A stretch of 64,000 nt of DNA. It comes from Hygrophila difformis. Taxonomy: Eukaryota > Streptophyta > Magnoliopsida > Lamiales > Acanthaceae. The notes under the pieces are model-generated. The model was not told where the DNA came from and searched no databases. It saw only the letters and a program-made list of their open reading frames with translations. The stretch lies in assembly GCA_030278955.1 (NCBI GenBank), contig JAOANR010000014.1:2051920-2115919 (forward strand), read 5' to 3'. The position numbers and the translations under genes are program-made. This document shows, piece after piece, positions 45,781-57,800 of the stretch (the first letter of the stretch is position 1; every line of letters begins with the position of its first letter).

Positions 45781-46157
45781 TATAATTTTTATTCGTATGT
45801 ATCATGAGGTATTAATTGTTAAAAGTATAGTTTGGAATGAGCAAATAGAGTGAGTATTGCATATTAAAAACACGGAAGAAGTATATATAGACGGAAATCG
45901 TCTGGGTGCTGGCGGCCTGTAGGTGCTGACACATTCAAAAATGATGGGTATGTGTATATGAAATGATGTTTGAGTATAAAAAAGTGATGGATGGAGGTTA
46001 TGAACAAAAAACTAATAAAAATAAATTATCATCTATACATCACTTTATAAGGCTTATACATCACTTTACAAAGGGCTACACACATCATTTTTAATGCTTC
46101 CTGCACCTGCTGGCAATTGTTTTGCCATTATAGAAACCGGATTGTATATAAACTATA

Positions 46158-46410
46158 TCAGTCTCGTTAAAAAGGCTACGCTGCAGGATTTGATACTATT
46201 CACTGTTTAACTTTGATTCAAATTTTTATCGTAGTTATGTAAGAAAAAACATAGTCAATTAATATCTTGTTAGATTCGTCTAATCTATAGTTTTAGAATA
46301 ACAACTTTTTATAATTTTTGCTTATACACAATTTGAGTTATTAATCATTAAAAATGTGCATCGGCGTGTGTGTTTGAGTTGAATGTAGTGTTTTCAATGA
46401 GACGGATGAA
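46158..46410. mobile_element. Stowaway-like MITE
   Basis: atcagtctcgttaaaaaggctac and tttcaatgagacggatgaag form imperfect inverted ends; the interior is like 45521-45780. Ends approximate. Confidence 0.6.
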
Positions 46411-47082
46411 GTATAATATAGCAATAATGAGCATGGATTAATGTAAATTCATATTGGCTATTTTAAACAATAAAGCATATATCTCATGGTTACAGGTTTC
46501 ATTTGTCCGAAACTAGAGAAAATGGTGATGAGAGCTCATTTCACACAAATTACAAATTATAAATATATAAAGGATAATAATGGGGTCATAATTTATGAGT
46601 GATAGATGTATTGCTACAAATTGTCCATTTCACCTATTGGAAAAAAAAAGTGGAAATTTTGAAAGAAGGAAAAAAGCCTCTTTACAATCTTTTTCTCTAC
46701 AAATAATGTAATGCATGATTGAGAATGGACAAACAAAAGATGAGTTGTAAAATTGTGATTGCAGCATCAAATCTCAATACATAGGTGGAAAACATAAAAT
46801 ATTCATAAAGAATATAACGTGATATTCAAACTGTATCATAAAAATCTAACGGTTGGGGTCAACCTACTTGATTGAACCAATATTATTATTTGTAATAATC
46901 CTGAAATATGATACACTACATTAGTGATACGAATTATTAGTAATAACAATTTACAGTATATTTCTTTCTTTGGCAGTCGTCATATAAAAAAATTATGGTT
47001 ACATATGTGTCTTAAAGTAATTTTAATTAAAATAGGTGATAGCTCATGCCGGGTTGTACCCTAGAATTATGATTAGCTTTCA

Positions 47083-47349
47083 CTTCCTCCGTTCTCTAAT
47101 GTTTGCTCCATCTAAAAATTAATTGGTTACTGTTCACGCATATATTTTAGTCTAAAGTTTTAACATAGTTATACAAGTTAAACTATAGTTAAGTGAGATC
47201 TTTTTAGATTCGCCTCGTCGTGTAGTTTTGAATATCTAACTTAGCTTTAGAATTTTTACTTATACCGAACATGAGTTATTAATGGTTTAAAATATGCATT
47301 GGACTACGTGCTGAGTGGGTCCGTAACAATTAAACAAAAACAGAGAAAG
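47083..47349. mobile_element. Stowaway-like MITE
   Basis: Starts cttcctccgttctctaatg and ends aaaaacagagaaag; the interior resembles 21037-21295 (ttagattcgcctcgtcgtgtag). Ends eroded. Confidence 0.55.
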
Positions 47350-47425
47350 TATAAATTATTGATGATTTAAAAAAATTTCCCATTAATTTATAGTTTATTT
47401 TTTCAGTATTGACAGGACATATGTT

Positions 47426-48083
47426 TAGGGGTGTGCATCGGTCGGTTTGGTTAACCGAACCGAACCAAACTACAAAACCGAATTAAAAACCGAATTTTTT
47501 CTAAAAACTAAAACCGAACCAAAATTACTGAAAACCGAAATAACCGAACCGAACTATTTTTCTAAAAAATAAAATATTTTTTGATCAAAATATCTCTATT
47601 ACCATTTTCAAACCTGTAAATTCGTCATGTCAAACAAAAACATCATATCTACATATAACTATGAGTGCATAATAGTAAATCATTCCAAATTGCATTGTTC
47701 AAATTACACACAAATGAAATGACAAAATAAAGAAACAATCACCGAATAGTTCAAATACGAAACAATATAAAAGTCTCAAAACTCTCAACAGTAGTTTTCA
47801 CTTCTCATCCACACAAACAGTCACTGAATAGGGGTATTATTTGTGTTTATTATATAGTGGCATAATGTATTTTATATTTTTTTTTAAAATATATAATTCA
47901 AATTTCGGTTTGGTTCGGTTAACCGAATTGTAGATTTTTAAAAACCAAAAACCGAACCGAAAACCGAAATTTTGGATTTTTAAAACCAAAAACCAAACCG
48001 AAATCCAAAAACCGAACCAAATTGCAAAATTCGGTTCGGTTCGGTCGATTTGTTCGGTTTCGACCGAAATTTGCACACCCCTA
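47426..48083. mobile_element. hAT-like MITE with TAGGGGTGTGCA ends
   Basis: Terminal inverted repeats TAGGGGTGTGCA and TGCACACCCCTA, flanked by a perfect 8-bp duplication CATATGTT (47418-47425 and 48084-48091). Subterminal arms are arrays of ggttcggtt/aaccgaacc. 658 bases, non-autonomous. Confidence 0.92.
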
Positions 48084-48329
48084 CATATGTTCATACTTCT
48101 TTAGAGCTACAGATTAATCACTCAAGATATTTGTGTGTGTTAAAACAAAGCTACAGGCCTACAGCCACATACATAAAATGCTTACTAGTATTCCTCTGGG
48201 AATTTACTAAAATCTGCCCTAATTTTGTAATGAAAGAGAAGCCCACTTATTTGTGCATATAGAAACCACGTAGTGGGCTTATGAGAATACATGGGCTTTA
48301 CTTTTTTTCAGTTTTTTTTTTTTTTTTTT

Positions 48330-48360
48330 TTTTTCCGAAGGCTATACATACACGGCCATA

Positions 48361-48420
<60 letters not shown>

Positions 48421-48545
48421 TTCGCAAAGCCATTGTCTGAGAAAGGGTTGTGTAACATATGTCGTATAAATTATAAATGTATAAATAAAATAGATAGGGG
48501 TAGGGTGGAGAATCGAACTCCAAACCACTTGACCAAGTCCTCATA
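48330..48545 (-). mobile_element. tRNA-derived SINE (family A) with (TAA)n tail
   Basis: The minus strand reads gaggacttggtcaagtggtttg (A box), gagttcgattctcc (B box), then a body ending in (TAA)n. The plus strand shows this tail as about eighteen TTA units at 48367-48420. The tail gives long poly-Leu or poly-Asn ORFs that are not genes. Confidence 0.65.
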
Positions 48546-48865
48546 CCGGGTCATTTGTTTTATTAGAATCATCTAATTACATAATTTTATAATATAAATT
48601 TTATATAAATTTTTTATATACGTATGTTTATATATGATGATGAATACATTAAATTTTGTGTACAAATATTTGGAGTCAATGTTAATGTGATGAAGGGATC
48701 ATTTTACATATTTAGATAGCGAAAATAAGAAAATGGTTACAAATTAAATTAAATTAAATGTTATTCATCACTCTATCAAATCTTTATTCCCAAAATAATA
48801 AATAAATTTTGTTAGTTTTCTCTTTCTTTGTCGATGTTTTCACATCACTGTTATAAGAAATCATT

Positions 48866-49345
48866 TCCTCTGTCCTAGCCATCTTATCTTATTTGATTTT
48901 TTACACTGTTCGTTATTTAACTTTGACTCAATTTTATTGCAAATATATATTTGAAAAAAATAATTGAGTTGGGTCTTATTAAAACTATATGATCATGTAA
49001 TTTATATCTTATACTCCATCCATCCCACTTAAAATGTCTTGTTTGATTTCTGCATACAATCCAATATACCTTTTTTAATCGATGGTATCTCAAAATATAT
49101 ACAACTAAAAATTACGTAAAATATATATTCTAAAACTACACGATTAGACAAATCTAACAAGACCGGACTCGACTGTTTATTTTAAATATATACTTACAAT
49201 AATATTGAGTCAAAGTTGATCAATGAACAGTGTCAAAAAGTTAAACAGGACGTTTTAGCTGGGACGGAAGGAGTATAATTTTTTATTGTATATATTTTGA
49301 GATATTAACATTTGAAAAATATATTGAATTATGTGCAGAATTTAA
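48866..49345. mobile_element. Stowaway-like MITE split by a second one
   Basis: The left half (cctctgtcctagccatctta...gatcatgtaattt) and right half (ttattgtatatattttgagata...) are the two parts of one member of the same family as 38407-38666. They are interrupted by the insert at 49014-49273. Confidence 0.6.
49014..49273. mobile_element. Stowaway-like MITE nested in another
   Basis: CTCCATCCATCCCACTTAAAA and the inverted ttttagctgggacggaaggag, with TA on each side. It lies inside the older member at 48866-49345 and in the opposite orientation. Confidence 0.7.
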
Positions 49346-49588
49346 ATTTAACATGAGAGAATAATTTTTATTCCCAAAATAATAAATAAATTTTCAACAG
49401 ATCTTTCTAAAAAAATAGGAGTATAACCAATTCACAGTTTTACTTTTACATCTCCGCAACGGTTCAATTCGACCACTATCCGTGGCCGGGCCGGGCCCCA
49501 CCACGTGTTTCCCTGTCCTCCAAATTTATTCACTGTCCCGTTACCTGTAGGCCCGACCCGACGGACCGCCAGCTCAATCCTCTTATTT

Positions 49589-51758
49589 TTACCCTTTTCC
49601 GGCCGGCTGCTTGTCTCCGGCCATATCGTATCCAAGATCTTCTTCATCGGCGTCATCTCCGTCGTCGTCGTCATCGTGTTCCATGGCGGCAGCATCCTGT
49701 GGTGGCGGCGGTTGCGCGGCGGAGAGCGGCCATTGCTGCTCCGGCCGCGCCATCATCGGCGCATTATCCGGCTTAGAATCCGATGTCCCCCTCTCTTTGT
49801 AAATCGCGTCGAGCTGATGGAAATAGGGACACGTTTTCGAATCCTCCGGTCTCTGCTTGTTGCTCTCCTTCACCTTCTTGAAGTACTTGTTGATATTCTC
49901 CCATTTCTCCTTGCAACGCTTAGAGCTCCGATTGTACCCTAATTTCGCCATCGCCGCCGAGATTTCCTCCCACAATGGCCCCTTTGGCCCCGTATCTTGG
50001 TACTTGAGATCCAGATTCGTTCTCAGCATAATTAGTGCTTCGATTTCCGGCTTCGGCCATCGGGATGAGCTTCCCGGCGTTGAATTGCCCTCAATTTTAT
50101 CAGAGCGTTTAATCGGCGGCGGCGGCGGCGGCGGAGCTTGGGGAATTTCCTGAATTATTGGGAGGCTGGTCGGAATTTGCAGATTCTGCTGATCGGTGAC
50201 CTTTTGAAGGAAAGCGATGATGGCGGCGTCCTTGGCGGCGGCCATGGATCTTTCCTGGACGAGGAGTTCGTGCTCGCGATTCAATCGAGCACGTTCCTGC
50301 GTTCGCCAGGCTTCATCTCTGGCCGTCCGATCACGCTCGCGTTTCTCGAGGGTTTCTAGAAACATCTTCTCCATCTCCTCTTGCTTCTGGGTCACGTCCT
50401 TCATTAGCCTCCGGAAGAACACCTTCCATTTCCGTTTCCTTCCTGACCCACTCTGTCGCCGCTGGATAAGCTCGTCGGAGGAGGTGGACGACGACGACGT
50501 CGTCGTATTGAAGAACACATTCGGCGGCGGCGGATGCGTCTCTGTGTGTGTGCCCGCTGGATTTGTTATATTGACCGCCGCCGGCGATGGCGGGGGAGGC
50601 TGCATTGCCGCGGGGAGCGCCATACTCACCGGGTTGGGGCTAATCGGCGATGGAACAGTTAAATTCGGCAAAACTGTCGGCAATGGCAGTGCAGCCATTG
50701 ATGCCGGCGGAGGAGGTGGAGGAGTGTTTTCTAGGGCTTTTAATTGATCAAAAAAGCGGTAGTTTTTGCCATCGGATTTTGCAGAACGGCCGTCTTTGGT
50801 TCGCTTGTGGTATTTATACACGTTCTCGAATTTTTCTTTGCATTTCTTGGGGGTCCTTTGGAAACCATGCTCACCCATTTTCCTGACAAGGGTCGCCGTG
50901 TTATTATTGCATCCTTAAATTCTTGAAGAAATTAACGAACTGATGATCACTGATCCAGGCAAAGCAATGAATATGTAGTACTACAGATGAGAAATTGATC
51001 CTAGAAATATATAACATACTTGAAGATGACTACTGTTTTATTTTAAAAATTGAATCTTTTTACTTTTACATTCCACTCTAGTTTTTTGCTATAATTAGCA
51101 ACAACGTGCTCAAGCCAAAACTGAACCAAAAGGGTCAAAACCTGAAACTTTTACATACTCACAAATATACATACATATGTCTACATCTACATACACAAAA
51201 AAATATGCAGATTTGTGTCTATGTGCTTGTAATTTAAATAGATTTAAACGAACCAGGGAATTCCTTTGGACGAAAGTAGAAGACAGAAACCCTTGTAAGT
51301 TGTAATAATTTTAAAAAAAAAAAGTAATTTCAATGGAACTGGATCAATCACGATCCACTGACACCTTTTATGCTAAATTCAAGAAAACCCTGACTGCAAC
51401 TGGAAATTTTTTTAAAAAATCAGGCTTACATATACTAGTACTTAATTAGATACATGTATGTGTGTGTGTATATATATATATACCTGGAAACTTCTTCCCA
51501 TAATGGACCTTTAAGACTGGAGTCTCTGAAAACCGCATCCATTTCAGATCGAATTTTCAGCAAAGCCAACGTTTCCTGCCTCGGCCACCGGTTTCCCCCT
51601 CCGCCGCCGCCACCTCCGCCGCCGCTATCCTCCACACCTCCGCCTCCGGGAACGGAGCTGGAAGCAGGGCCAATTTCGCTACTGCCGCCGCCGCCGCTCT
51701 CGTGCGCATCCGCCGCGTCGCCGCCGGAATTGCCAACCAGGCCGGAAACGCCGATCAT
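49589..51758 (-). CDS. Trihelix transcription factor, GT-2/GTL1 type (two exons, 522 aa)
   Basis: Exons 51758-51484 and 50882-49589, joined by a GT/AG intron of about 600 bases that splits the first DNA-binding domain. Two trihelix domains are seen: N-terminal (residues about 56-140: NRWPRQETLALLKIRSEMD, GPLWEEVSRKMGEHGFQR, KCKEKFENVYKYHKR) and C-terminal (about 365-455: RWPKPEIEALIMLRT, GPLWEEISAAMAKLGY, KRCKEKWENINKYFKKVKE). Each contains the three expected Trp/Phe positions. Between them are a KWKVFFRRLMKDV segment and a long Arg/Glu-rich coiled coil, the central helix of the GT-2 group. There is a Gly-rich N-terminus, Pro-rich linkers and an acidic C-terminal run (EHDDDDDGDDADEEDLG). Such proteins bind GT elements in the nucleus; GTL1-like members control cell growth, endoreduplication and stomata. 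The exact orthologue is not claimed. Confidence 0.93.
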
Positions 51759-51789
51759 GATCTATATCTAGCTAGCTAGCTATCTATCC

Positions 51790-53640
51790 TATCTGTACAA
51801 TTGGGGATCGGAGAATTAAGAGTATCTTTCCAGGCAATTACCAGTGGAAAATAAAAAAATCTAAATCATATAGTATGTTATACTACATGTGTAAGAAATA
51901 AAGGAATGGTGAATATTGATGAAGATTTGGGGGTGAAATGTGTATTTTTTTTCTTTTTCTAATTTATATATGTGGGATCTGCCTGTGAGCCTGTCAGCCT
52001 CACACCCCTGATTTTTTCTATTTAATAATTAAATTTATTATTATTATTATTATTATTAATAATTTATCACTCCATCATTCTCCTCTCATTTATTGTGTAC
52101 ATTATATTTTAATTAAGATTAAAGTTGGATATTTTAATATTTAAAATAATAATAATAAATTAAAAATTTATGTAATAGAATAATAGTGAATTTGAAATTT
52201 TAATTAATTAAGTTTATTAATAATAGTGAGCATGAAATTTTTTAAATTTTTTTATTGACTCAGGTATAAAATTACTATATTAAAAAATAATTAAGATAAC
52301 TTGAATGAGAAAAAATGAGATTGAGATATGGGATGGAATATTATGCTTCTATAGCATTTCCTCATTTTGTGTCTTGAAGGGAAGGCTTTGCGCTGTCCTT
52401 GAATTTAAGGAAAATAAATAAACATAATAGTATTTAATTATTTTCTGAAAGAAGAGGTAAAAAATATATATGTGTATATATTAATAAAAAGTTAGTATAT
52501 TAAATATTAGTGTAATATATATAAATCTATCAAAAAAGAAATAAATAAAATAAGGACTGAAAAATTGGAAGCAACTAGTATATTATGTTTCCTTTTAGAA
52601 GGAGGAAAGATTCCCCATTTTTCCTTCCTGCAATTGCCCTTTCTTTTTGGCAAAGGAAGTGTGTTTTTTTATTGTGCTGAAGCCCTACAAAGGGGTCCGA
52701 TAATGAATGGCATTACCTATATTATAAGTTTTGCATTGTATGTTTAGGAGTCAGGACATCTGCTAGCAGATAGCAGATTTGGAGAGCAGATTGTGAGACA
52801 ATTCTCTCTCCGGATCCGCTATCCACTAGCGGATCCGGCGGCTGCCAAACATCCCCTATAATATAGTGAGTATGTTTGTAGCGAGCAATTTATTAGCGAA
52901 TAGTAGATTCGGATGGCAGATTGTCACACATTTATTTTTCTAAATCCGTAACTGTATATGTTTTCTTCTAAATGGAATAAATTTCCAGTCTATGTTTTGA
53001 TTTCTGGGGTTTATATATTTAAAATAGGTTCTATATAGCATAGTATATGTTTACGTTATACAACTATATAATTATTGTGGTACAAGAGATTCCATTCAAT
53101 TATGTAGCTAATAATTAATTAGCAAGTAGAATAGAGTATACTCTTTTAGTAGCTTGATAAGCTTTACCAAAATGAATTGAAAAGTTTTTTCTTCAGATGA
53201 AACTTTTTAAGAGTTTGAACATATATAAAATAATTTATATAAAAAAGTTAGTAGTGTTCAAAAGAAGTTCATAATTTTTCTCTACCAAACATCTATAAAA
53301 AAAAAAAAAAAAAAACCCATTTAAAATCTAGGTACAATTACTAGTAACAAATTAAATATGTATACGAAACAAAAATAAGTTCCAGATAATTTTGCCAAAT
53401 ACCAGAGCTCGTTTTCTTTTTGAAAAAGCCGAAGCCAGGAAAAATACCAGAGCTCATTTATAATTCGTTTAATAAATTAATCATAATATATATAGTTAAT
53501 TAATGTTTATTTTAATGTATATACAGAATTTATTAATCAAAAACAAAATTGAAAACATTATTGGAGTATTATTATTTAAAGAAGAGTAGGCGGAAACCAC
53601 AAAGCGAAGCAATAACACGAGGAAATAAGGATGCGAGAAG
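51790..53640. other. Trihelix promoter side and AT-rich spacer
   Basis: Upstream of the trihelix gene, with (TTA)n at 52037-52058. A palindromic stretch (ctctccggatccgctatccactagcggatccgg) at 52800-52835 shares gcggatc- and cgctag-type motifs with 40128-40200. No gene seen. Confidence 0.4.
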
Positions 53641-53655
53641 AATTCAAACCCCAAG

Positions 53656-54213
53656 CATTGTTTTAAATATCCCCGAAATTCCCGAAATTTCGGGTTTCGG
53701 GACATCCCGAAACGAAATTTTACATGCAAAATTTTTTTGCAAAATTTCCACCGAAATTTCGCCCAAAATCCGAAATTTCCCGAAATTTGACCGAAATTTC
53801 CCGAAATTTTCCGAAATTTTTTTAAAAAATAATTTTTTTTCTATATTTTAAAAATATATTTTTTAAAAAAATTAAAAATTAAAATTTATGTTTCAATCCA
53901 TATTGATGATGTGATCCAATTAACTTGTTTATCAATTTTAACTCTCTTATCAATCAACATGGTGCATGATATCAATAATATTACTAGCATATTATATCAT
54001 TAAATGAGTATTGTTAGTATATTACTAATTTATATAGCAACGGAGATGAGGAATTTCGAAATATCTTCATTTTCATCGTCTCAGAAACTCGAATTAGTTT
54101 TCTAAAAAAATTACAAATATCTCCGAAATTTCCCCCGAAATTTCAAATATCTTCAAAATTTCCCTAAACTTATATATCCGATATAGATACCGAAACCGAT
54201 ATTTAAAACCTTG
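53656..54213. mobile_element. hAT-like MITE built of CCGAAATTTC repeats
   Basis: Inverted ends cattgttttaaatatc and gatatttaaaaccttg, flanked by accccaag (53648-53655) and cccccaag (54214-54221), an 8-bp duplication with one change. The left third is an array of cccgaaatttc units on both strands; the right third repeats them in decayed form. Confidence 0.75.
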
Positions 54214-54785
54214 CCCCCAAGTAAGTATATTAGGAAAATACGCGGCTGAGTTCTTGTGCAGTCCCTTGCACTGGCTACACTTGTAGCTCTGTTGTCATAA
54301 CTCAAACAAATTTGTGATGTTTGTGATTTTTTACATCACAAAAATCATCTCACTCATCGCAAAATTTTTAAACATTATAAAATAATGCTCATCACAAAAA
54401 TGATAGCACACATCACAAAAATAAAATTTTGAACTGAACATCACAAAATAGAGCGCACACATCACAAATTGTTTGCCTGCAAATACCTGCACAGCATCCA
54501 CATCCAAAAATACGTACTATGCTCCTAATAATTCGTTAAATGAATTCAATTCCTCTAAATTAAAAGTCAATAATATATACTGGTTGTCTGGACACGTGAT
54601 GTAATTTTTGGTAATGAGAAGATTAGATAAAAGTGTGTAGTGTTTAGTAACAGTCAGCGAGCCAATTTTCTAGTACTAGTTTGGTTTTCAATCTTGTTCC
54701 CGCTAAAAATTCAAGTTATTAGAAAGAAGAATATAGTGCATATATAGTATATTAATTTTCAACAGAATATCAATAAGTTAAAAAA

Positions 54786-54944
54786 ATGTTCGGGATGGTG
54801 GTTAAGTTCCTTGACTTCCAACGGAATGTTGAAGGTTCAATTCTCACCGGCCCCCTATCCCTCCCCTTTATTCCCATTTATAATTGTATGACATGGGCTC
54901 CCAGTACCCATTTCCCAAGCCTTCAATGACTCATCCAAAAAAAA

Positions 54945-54992
<48 letters not shown>
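54786..54992 (+). mobile_element. tRNA-derived SINE (family A) with (TAA)n tail
   Basis: gatggtggttaagttccttgac (A box), gaaggttcaattctcacc (B box), then the family body with atgacatgggctccca and gactcatcc, ending in about sixteen TAA units. Same family as 55562-55727. Confidence 0.75.
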
Positions 54993-54997
<5 letters not shown>

Positions 54998-55191
54998 TCA
55001 TACGGCCATTTTCAATGCTGATCATCCCCGTAGATCTTTGTATAACAAGTGGGTCTGTATAATCTTTTTCCCTGTTGTTGTAGATATGTCTTAATATGTG
55101 CCTGTCATGTTGTCCTCTACTTAATCCTTGCTTCATTCCGTCCACTTGCCATTTTTCCTTCGCCAAAATTTGGTGGGTTTTACCGTGTCTG

Positions 55192-55376
55192 ATATATATA
55201 TATTTTTACTGAACAACCTATACATGCTAGAAAATAATGATGCAAACTCATGCCACATAAATTACAAATGGAATGAAGGGAAGGGGTAAGGGCCGGATGG
55301 GGAATCGAACCCCAACCTATAGGTTGGGAGTCGGAGGACTTGACCACTAGGGTACGTACCCATCTCTGCATCTGAC
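55192..55376 (-). mobile_element. tRNA-derived SINE (family A)
   Basis: On the minus strand: gtggtcaagtcctccgac (A box), ggggttcgattccccatcc (B box), family body, and a tail at the left. Directly to the right, at 55380-55425, a second tail fragment (ggacaacctatataggctag) repeats 55210-55235, so a truncated copy lies next to it. Confidence 0.75.
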
Positions 55377-55561
55377 ATGTTTTTTTTTTTTTTGACAGGA
55401 CAACCTATATAGGCTAGGAAACAAGAAAAAATAAGGACATTATTTTTAAAATATAGATCATACCTAGCTACAAAAATGAGACGAAAAGAGTAAATTTTCC
55501 CTTTAAGCAAGATTTTGTTAAATTTGTGTAATTCTTCCCTAAAATTAAATGCTCATAAGTA

Positions 55562-55727
55562 GGGTTGGGGGACTTACACTAGTGGTAAGTCTCTCAACTC
55601 CCAACCTATTGGGGGTTCGAATCTCCATACGGCCTCCTATTTATTAATTTTGTTCCCTTTGTAATTTGTGTGGTATGGGGTCCCACCGTACCATTCATTT
55701 CCAGACCTTGAATGACTCCTCCAAAGA
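55562..55727 (+). mobile_element. tRNA-derived SINE (family A) with 15-bp target duplication
   Basis: Perfect repeats AAATGCTCATAAGTA (55547-55561 and 55728-55742). A box actagtggtaagtctctc, B box gggttcgaatctcc, then ggtatggggtcccaccg and a short A-rich end. It defines the full length of family A at about 166 bases without a tail. Confidence 0.88.
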
Positions 55728-55744
55728 AAATGCTCATAAGTACT

Positions 55745-56848
55745 ATTAGGAAAAATATTTCATCTTCACTCTTTAAATATTTTTTTATGCTAAAACTTTG
55801 ATATAGAAAATGCCGAAACAAAATAATATTGGAATTTTTAAAAAAAAATGTAGAAGCCATGAGGTTGCAAAATTGCGATCAAATTAGAAGAGAAGAATGA
55901 CGTGTAGTGTAGTAACAACTAAAAAAACGGGTGGATATAATATGGTATATGTGCAGCCACGTTTTTACCTAGAATGAGCTCCACATTGAAAACGACTATC
56001 ATAGATACGTATTTTACGAATTTTAGGTCAATTGATTTTAATTTTTAAACCTTTAGATACATATTTGTAATATAAATACACATCTTTACTGTCAAGGGAT
56101 TGGGGACTTCGATCAAGGAATTTAACACTTGGACTAAGTGTTTAATCTCTATTGTGAATATTTTCTTATAAAGAAAAAAAAAATGGTGGAGATGAATATA
56201 CTTCTAATTCTACGATTTTTAAGATATATCTTTATGGTGAACTTTGTTCAGATACATAATGTATATATTTTTTTTTAGAAAGAGAATGAATAATAATAAT
56301 AATAATACATGTCAAAAAGTTAACAAGAATGGAACGATTTAATTTGTTTAGTGGCGGTATCTATACGGGATTGATTATTAATGGGGTAGACTATTCTTGA
56401 TTAACAATGTGACAGGACTAAAAAGTCTTTATCACTTACACTACTTCATAAATAAAGATTTAGATAAACATTAAAATTACAAATATATTTATATTAATTA
56501 TATCATATTTGTCACCGTAATTCAGTGTATTTAATTATATCTATATATTTAAAATTATTTCAATATACATGAAACACGAAAATAAGGAAGAGTTAGAGAA
56601 AGCACCACTTTAAATGGTGGGATCATAAAATATTAAAATGAAAATAAAATAAAATGTTTTATTTAAGGGTAAAAAAAAAAACTAGGTTGATGTAGGACGT
56701 ATTATTAGTAACAAAGTCATTTATGAATACACCTAGAAGTAAATTATTCACATTGAATTTGATTTGGGTGCTGAATCAACAGTGTTAAAGTGCTAGAATA
56801 GTAGTTTATATGAGTTGAATGAATATATTGTATGTGATAAATATTTTT
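55745..56848. other. AT-rich spacer, no gene seen
   Basis: Only short ORFs, a few (AAT)n runs (56290-56307) and no recognised repeat. It ends at the abrupt start of viral similarity. Confidence 0.5.
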
Positions 56849-57540
56849 AGAGGAAATGAATTTTTTAGGCCATTACAAGGCACCATTTCCACATTTGGGC
56901 CATTATGAAATCAATTTCCAATTTTAGGCCATTAGAAACCATCTTTGACCAAATTAAGGCCATTTAGACTATTTTGACTTTTTCAAACTTCAATTAACCC
57001 TACCAACTTTTACTTTATTTCATTTTGACCCCAGATTTTAGTTTCTTCATTATCATTAGTCCAATATCAGCCCATCATGCTTCCGATAATTAAATTAAGC
57101 ACTAAACTTCATACCTTGGCTTTGACCGCCTTGCTGCCGGGTTTCCTAAGCTCCGGGATTTTACGGACTTCCTCCAACCACGCAGCCGCGACCGATGGTT
57201 CACCGATTCTTGGCTCCTTCAGCAACAAACAGCACAGTCCTATTTCGTTTCCTACCTTAGGACGTATCAAGATATGAATAAAGGGTTTTAATTATATTAT
57301 CGGGATATTTGGGATTTTTGGAAGCCTGGATTTTACTGAAGAAATATTAAAAATATTATTTAAACATAATTTCCCCTAACGGAGAAGACAGACACTTAGT
57401 TCCTCATGGAGGATACAAGACTCTTGGGGGAATACCCCATACTTTTACAGACTCGAAAGGAAATATGCAGAAAGAGAAATATTACAAATACTTTGAAGAG
57501 TTGGGAGGAATTTTCGATGCCTTCCATCTGCTTCAAACTC

Positions 57541-57552
57541 CTTTATTTATAG
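57541..57552 (-). promoter_or_regulatory. TATA box of the pararetroviral promoter, right copy
   Basis: The minus strand gives CTATAAATAAAG, after the same GC-rich gcgggcgc block as in the left copy. It lies between the last viral ORF and the leader sequence. Confidence 0.65.
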
Positions 57553-57800
57553 GCGCCCGCGGACTTCAGCCCCGGATTCCAATCTTCCTCTAAATCCTTG
57601 TGACGTCACTGCGTTCGTCACTTGGCCTTAATTTCCACCGGCTACATTATTGTCCTTTTTTGAATTATTGCGTTAGGTGGCTTTTGTCAACTTTCCACCT
57701 TCTCTTGTCGGCCACGTTCTGCCAGCTACTCTGCCCTTCTTTGTCGGCTTTTAATTATGGGTGTTGCCGACACCTCTCTTTCTTTTACATCCAGCTAATC

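Noticed and set aside
48281..48528. ORFs with poly-Leu or poly-Asn runs
   Set aside because: They are translations of a (TTA)n microsatellite at a SINE tail.
55280..55620. GGTTCGAATC-type boxes suggesting tRNA genes
   Set aside because: No complete cloverleaf can be formed, and the boxes recur in several copies with identical bodies and target duplications, so they are SINEs.
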